In this document: piece after piece, positions 61,727-64,000 of the stretch
Layout: each line of letters begins with the position of its first letter
How positions within the stretch are numbered: position 1 is the first letter of the stretch
Source of the DNA: Flavobacteriales bacterium
GTDB taxonomy: Bacteria > Bacteroidota > Bacteroidia > Flavobacteriales_D > Crocinitomicaceae
DNA length: 64,000 nucleotides
Reading direction: 5' to 3'
NCBI GenBank assembly: GCA_018883325.1
Contig: VEQH01000003.1
Span: 1-64,000, forward strand
Notes under the pieces: model-generated
What the model was told of the DNA's origin: nothing
Database searches by the model: none
What the model saw: only the letters and a program-made list of their open reading frames with translations
Program-made: the position numbers and the translations under genes

Positions 61727-63361
61727 ATGATTTCTGTAGATGCGTTAGCAGTTGAGTTTAGTGGTTCAGTACTTTTTAGTGATGTTTCTTTTGTAATTAA
61801 TGAAACAGACAAAATTGCACTTATGGGTAAAAATGGTGCAGGAAAATCTACAATGCTTAAAATTCTTGCAGGAATCAATAAACCAACACGCGGAAATATT
61901 TCTGCTCCGAAAGATGCTGTAATTGCTTATCTACCTCAGCATTTGTTGATGGAAGATAATTGTACTGTTTTCGAAGAAACGTCAAAAGCATTTCAGTCTA
62001 TTTTTGCGATGCGCGACGAAATAGAAGCAATAAACCACGAGTTGACTGTTCGAACAGATTACGATTCAGATGATTATATGAAATTGATTGAACGCGTTTC
62101 AGAAATCAGTGAGAAATATTATTCCATCGAAGAAATCAATTACGACGGTGAAGTTGAAAAAACCTTGAAAGGTTTAGGTTTTGAAAGAGAGGATTTCACG
62201 CGTTCGACTTCTGAATTCAGTGGAGGTTGGCGCATGCGAATCGAATTGGCAAAAATTCTACTTCAAAAACCTGATTTGATTTTATTGGATGAGCCAACAA
62301 ATCACTTAGACATCGAATCGATTCAATGGTTGGAAGAATTTTTAGTGAACAGCGCCAAAGCTGTTGTTGTGATTTCTCACGATAGAGCTTTCGTTGATAA
62401 TATTACCAATCGCACTATTGAAGTGACAATGGGAAGAATTTACGACTACAAAGCTAAATATTCACATTACCTTGAACTTCGAAAAGAACGCCGTGCGCAA
62501 CAGCAAAAACAATACGAAGAACAACAAAAATTCATTGCTGAAACTACTGAATTTATTGAGCGCTTCAAAGGAACTTATTCGAAAACAAATCAAGTGCAAT
62601 CGCGCGTTCGAATGTTGGAAAAACTAGATATTATTGAAGTGGACGAGGTTGATTCTTCAGCTTTGAGATTGCGCTTCCCTCCTACGCCACGCTCTGGAAG
62701 TTACCCTGTTACGGTTACAGAATTAAGCAAGCGATACGGCGATCACGTTGTTTTTGAAAAAGCTTCAATGACCATTCAACGTGGCGAAAAAGTAGCTTTC
62801 GTAGGGAAAAACGGTGAAGGGAAATCAACGATGATTAAAGCAATTATGAAAGAAATTGATTTTGAAGGCTTGTGTGAAGTTGGTCATAATGTTCAGATTG
62901 GCTATTTCGCTCAAAATCAAGCGTCGTTATTGGATGAAGAAATGAGTGTTTACGACACCGTTGACAACATTGCAGAAGGCGATATCCGCACAAAAATCCG
63001 AGATATTTTAGGTGCATTTATGTTTGGCGGAGAAGCAGGAACGAAAAAAGTGAAAGTGCTTTCTGGAGGAGAAAAAACACGTTTGGCAATGATTAAATTG
63101 TTATTGGAACCCGTAAACCTTTTAATTCTCGATGAGCCAACAAATCACTTAGATATGCGCACCAAAGACATCATTAAAGAAGCCTTGAAAGAATTTGACG
63201 GAACTTTAATTCTCGTTTCCCACGACCGTGATTTCTTGGATGGTTTGGTGACCAAAGTCTTTGAATTTGGAAACAAACGCGTGAAAGAACATTTCGAGGA
63301 TATCAAAGGATTTTTGGCGCTGAAAAAAATGGAAAACTTGAGGGAAATTGAAAAAAAGTGA
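61727..63361 (+). CDS. ABC-F family ATP-binding protein
   Basis: The 544-residue protein has two ATP-binding cassettes: GKNGAGKST near 36, with EFSGGWRMRIELAKILLQKPDLILLDEPTNHLD; and GKNGEGKST with VLSGGEKTRLAMIKLLLEPVNLLILDEPTNHLD. The linker (about 245-320) is a charged helical arm (LRKERRAQQQKQYEEQQKF), and the EttA arm pattern is absent. It belongs to the general ABC-F group (YbiT/Uup-like) that acts on ribosomes; the exact subfamily is open. A DUF2798 gene lies about 100 bases downstream, separated by a repeat tract. Confidence 0.88.
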   Translation: MISVDALAVEFSGSVLFSDVSFVINETDKIALMGKNGAGKSTMLKILAGINKPTRGNISAPKDAVIAYLPQHLLMEDNCTVFEETSKAFQSIFAMRDEIEAINHELTVRTDYDSDDYMKLIERVSEISEKYYSIEEINYDGEVEKTLKGLGFEREDFTRSTSEFSGGWRMRIELAKILLQKPDLILLDEPTNHLDIESIQWLEEFLVNSAKAVVVISHDRAFVDNITNRTIEVTMGRIYDYKAKYSHYLELRKERRAQQQKQYEEQQKFIAETTEFIERFKGTYSKTNQVQSRVRMLEKLDIIEVDEVDSSALRLRFPPTPRSGSYPVTVTELSKRYGDHVVFEKASMTIQRGEKVAFVGKNGEGKSTMIKAIMKEIDFEGLCEVGHNVQIGYFAQNQASLLDEEMSVYDTVDNIAEGDIRTKIRDILGAFMFGGEAGTKKVKVLSGGEKTRLAMIKLLLEPVNLLILDEPTNHLDMRTKDIIKEALKEFDGTLILVSHDRDFLDGLVTKVFEFGNKRVKEHFEDIKGFLALKKMENLREIEKK

Positions 63362-63437
63362 AAAATTGAAAGAGAAAAGTGAAGAACTGAAAGTTAAAAG
63401 TTGAGAACTAAAAGTTAAAAACTGAAAGTTAAAAGCG
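63357..63437. repeat. Degenerate purine-rich tandem repeat
   Basis: Repeating units of about 8-11 bases with the theme GAAAGTTAAAA / GAACTAAAAGTT run from the ABC-F stop to just before the DUF2798 start. A similar tract lies at 63765-63850 and, in another sequence flavour, within the hip locus. Confidence 0.65.
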
Positions 63438-63458
63438 AACTAAACATTAATCGATAAA

Positions 63459-63680
63459 ATGCCAAAACTACCAACCCGAAACGAATTGAAATTTGCTTGC
63501 TTGATGAGTTTGGTTACCACATTTTTCGTATCGTTTGTTATAGTAGCTGTGAATTTAGGTTTTACCGAAAAATTCATATTAGTTTGGATGCGTTCTTGGC
63601 TCATTGCTTTTGTTCTTGTTGGACTTTCCATTCTGTTCATCGCACCGATTATTCGGGATTTTCTTTTTAAAAAAGGATAA
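63459..63680 (+). CDS. DUF2798 small membrane protein
   Basis: The 73-residue protein has two membrane helices (about residues 14-33 and 45-65) and the pattern LMSLVTTFFVSFVIVAVNLGFTEKFILVWMRSWLIAFVL, which fits DUF2798 (a short pair of helices with a conserved W-x-R/x-S/x-W segment between). The family's function is unknown. The start ATG at 63459 follows a tandem-repeat tract. Confidence 0.75.
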   Translation: MPKLPTRNELKFACLMSLVTTFFVSFVIVAVNLGFTEKFILVWMRSWLIAFVLVGLSILFIAPIIRDFLFKKG

Positions 63681-64000
63681 ATTAGTATTTCACAAAAAGT
63701 TCAAAATTCATTTAGAAAAACTTTTGAACAAAAAGAATATCTATGAATTCTTAGATTTATTGGGAAAGTTAAAAGTTAAGAACTAAAAGTGAAGAGTTAA
63801 ACTGAAAATGTAAAATCCTAATTAAAAATTAAACATTCAAAATTCTAAATTGTACTACCCTAAATAGAGTTGACCGTTTTGGTTATTATTTAATTTTAGT
63901 ATTTCAAATTCCAATTGGACAATTATAATTGAGATAGATTTTAAATTTATATTCTACACAAAAATCCTTTCAACGAATTAAGATTTATTCAAATTTTCTT
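63681..64000. other. AT-rich region at the window end with tandem repeats
   Basis: I see no credible gene; the 60-residue plus-strand ORF overlaps the DUF2798 end and runs into repeats. Bases 63765-63850 are units like gttaaaagttaagaactaaa and attaaacattcaaaattcta. The rest is unremarkable. Confidence 0.55.

Noticed and set aside
63604-63786. 60-residue ORF at the window end
   Set aside because: It overlaps the DUF2798 gene in another frame and runs into tandem repeats.

Overview
The window is AT-rich DNA from a member of the Bacteroidota, most likely a Flavobacteriales-type organism. The evidence is the gliding-motility ABC transporter genes gldF and gldG, five secreted proteins with type IX secretion (T9SS) type A C-terminal sorting domains, a TonB-dependent receptor with a carboxypeptidase-regulatory N-terminal domain, several candidate TAnnTTTG (-7) promoter elements, and dispersed Bacteroidota-type intergenic repeats. 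I see no rRNA, tRNA or CRISPR array. I cannot assign genus or species from the sequence alone.

Layout. Bases 1-114 hold the C-terminal end of an IS1595/ISXO2-like transposase. Next come a DUF3592-like membrane protein, an outer-membrane beta-barrel protein, a large T9SS cargo protein (minus strand), aconitase with a barrel protein directly behind it, and a small membrane protein. A gene-free, highly structured stretch (8.3-9.0 kb) precedes a minus-strand operon gldF-gldG-DUF4340-SGNH hydrolase (13.3-9.0 kb). From 14 to 30.5 kb lies a secretome block: a choice-of-anchor I protein, a truncated relative of its N-terminal domain, a purple-acid-phosphatase-like enzyme and a 1.9 kb-residue adhesin. 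A broken DUF4143 ATPase gene between 43-bp direct repeats sits inside this block.

The region 30.5-39 kb is accessory in character. It has small lipoproteins, a phosphoheptose isomerase, a tripartite HipB-HipS-HipT toxin-antitoxin operon with a four-helix-bundle gene lodged between hipS and hipT, and a WYL-regulator locus flanked by two paralogous small proteins. From 39 to 44 kb a TonB receptor, an M43 metalloprotease and a small protein form one operon. From 44.5 kb housekeeping genes dominate: an MFS (UMF1-type) transporter, dapD, an OmpA-family protein, an M1 aminopeptidase, a TerB/DnaJ protein, htpG, ettA, a short DnaE-type polymerase, lpd, an EEP-family hydrolase, a second ABC-F protein and a DUF2798 protein. 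An AbiEi/AbiEii pair with two operator-like inverted repeats sits among them.

How the genes work together: aconitase and dihydrolipoyl dehydrogenase serve central carbon metabolism; dapD serves lysine and peptidoglycan precursor synthesis. GldF/GldG support motility and surface export, and the T9SS cargo proteins would be exported to the surface by machinery encoded elsewhere. The points most worth following up are the modified hipBST operon, the WYL/paralog locus, the nonsense-interrupted DUF4143 gene between direct repeats, the AbiE operators and the long palindromic non-coding elements.
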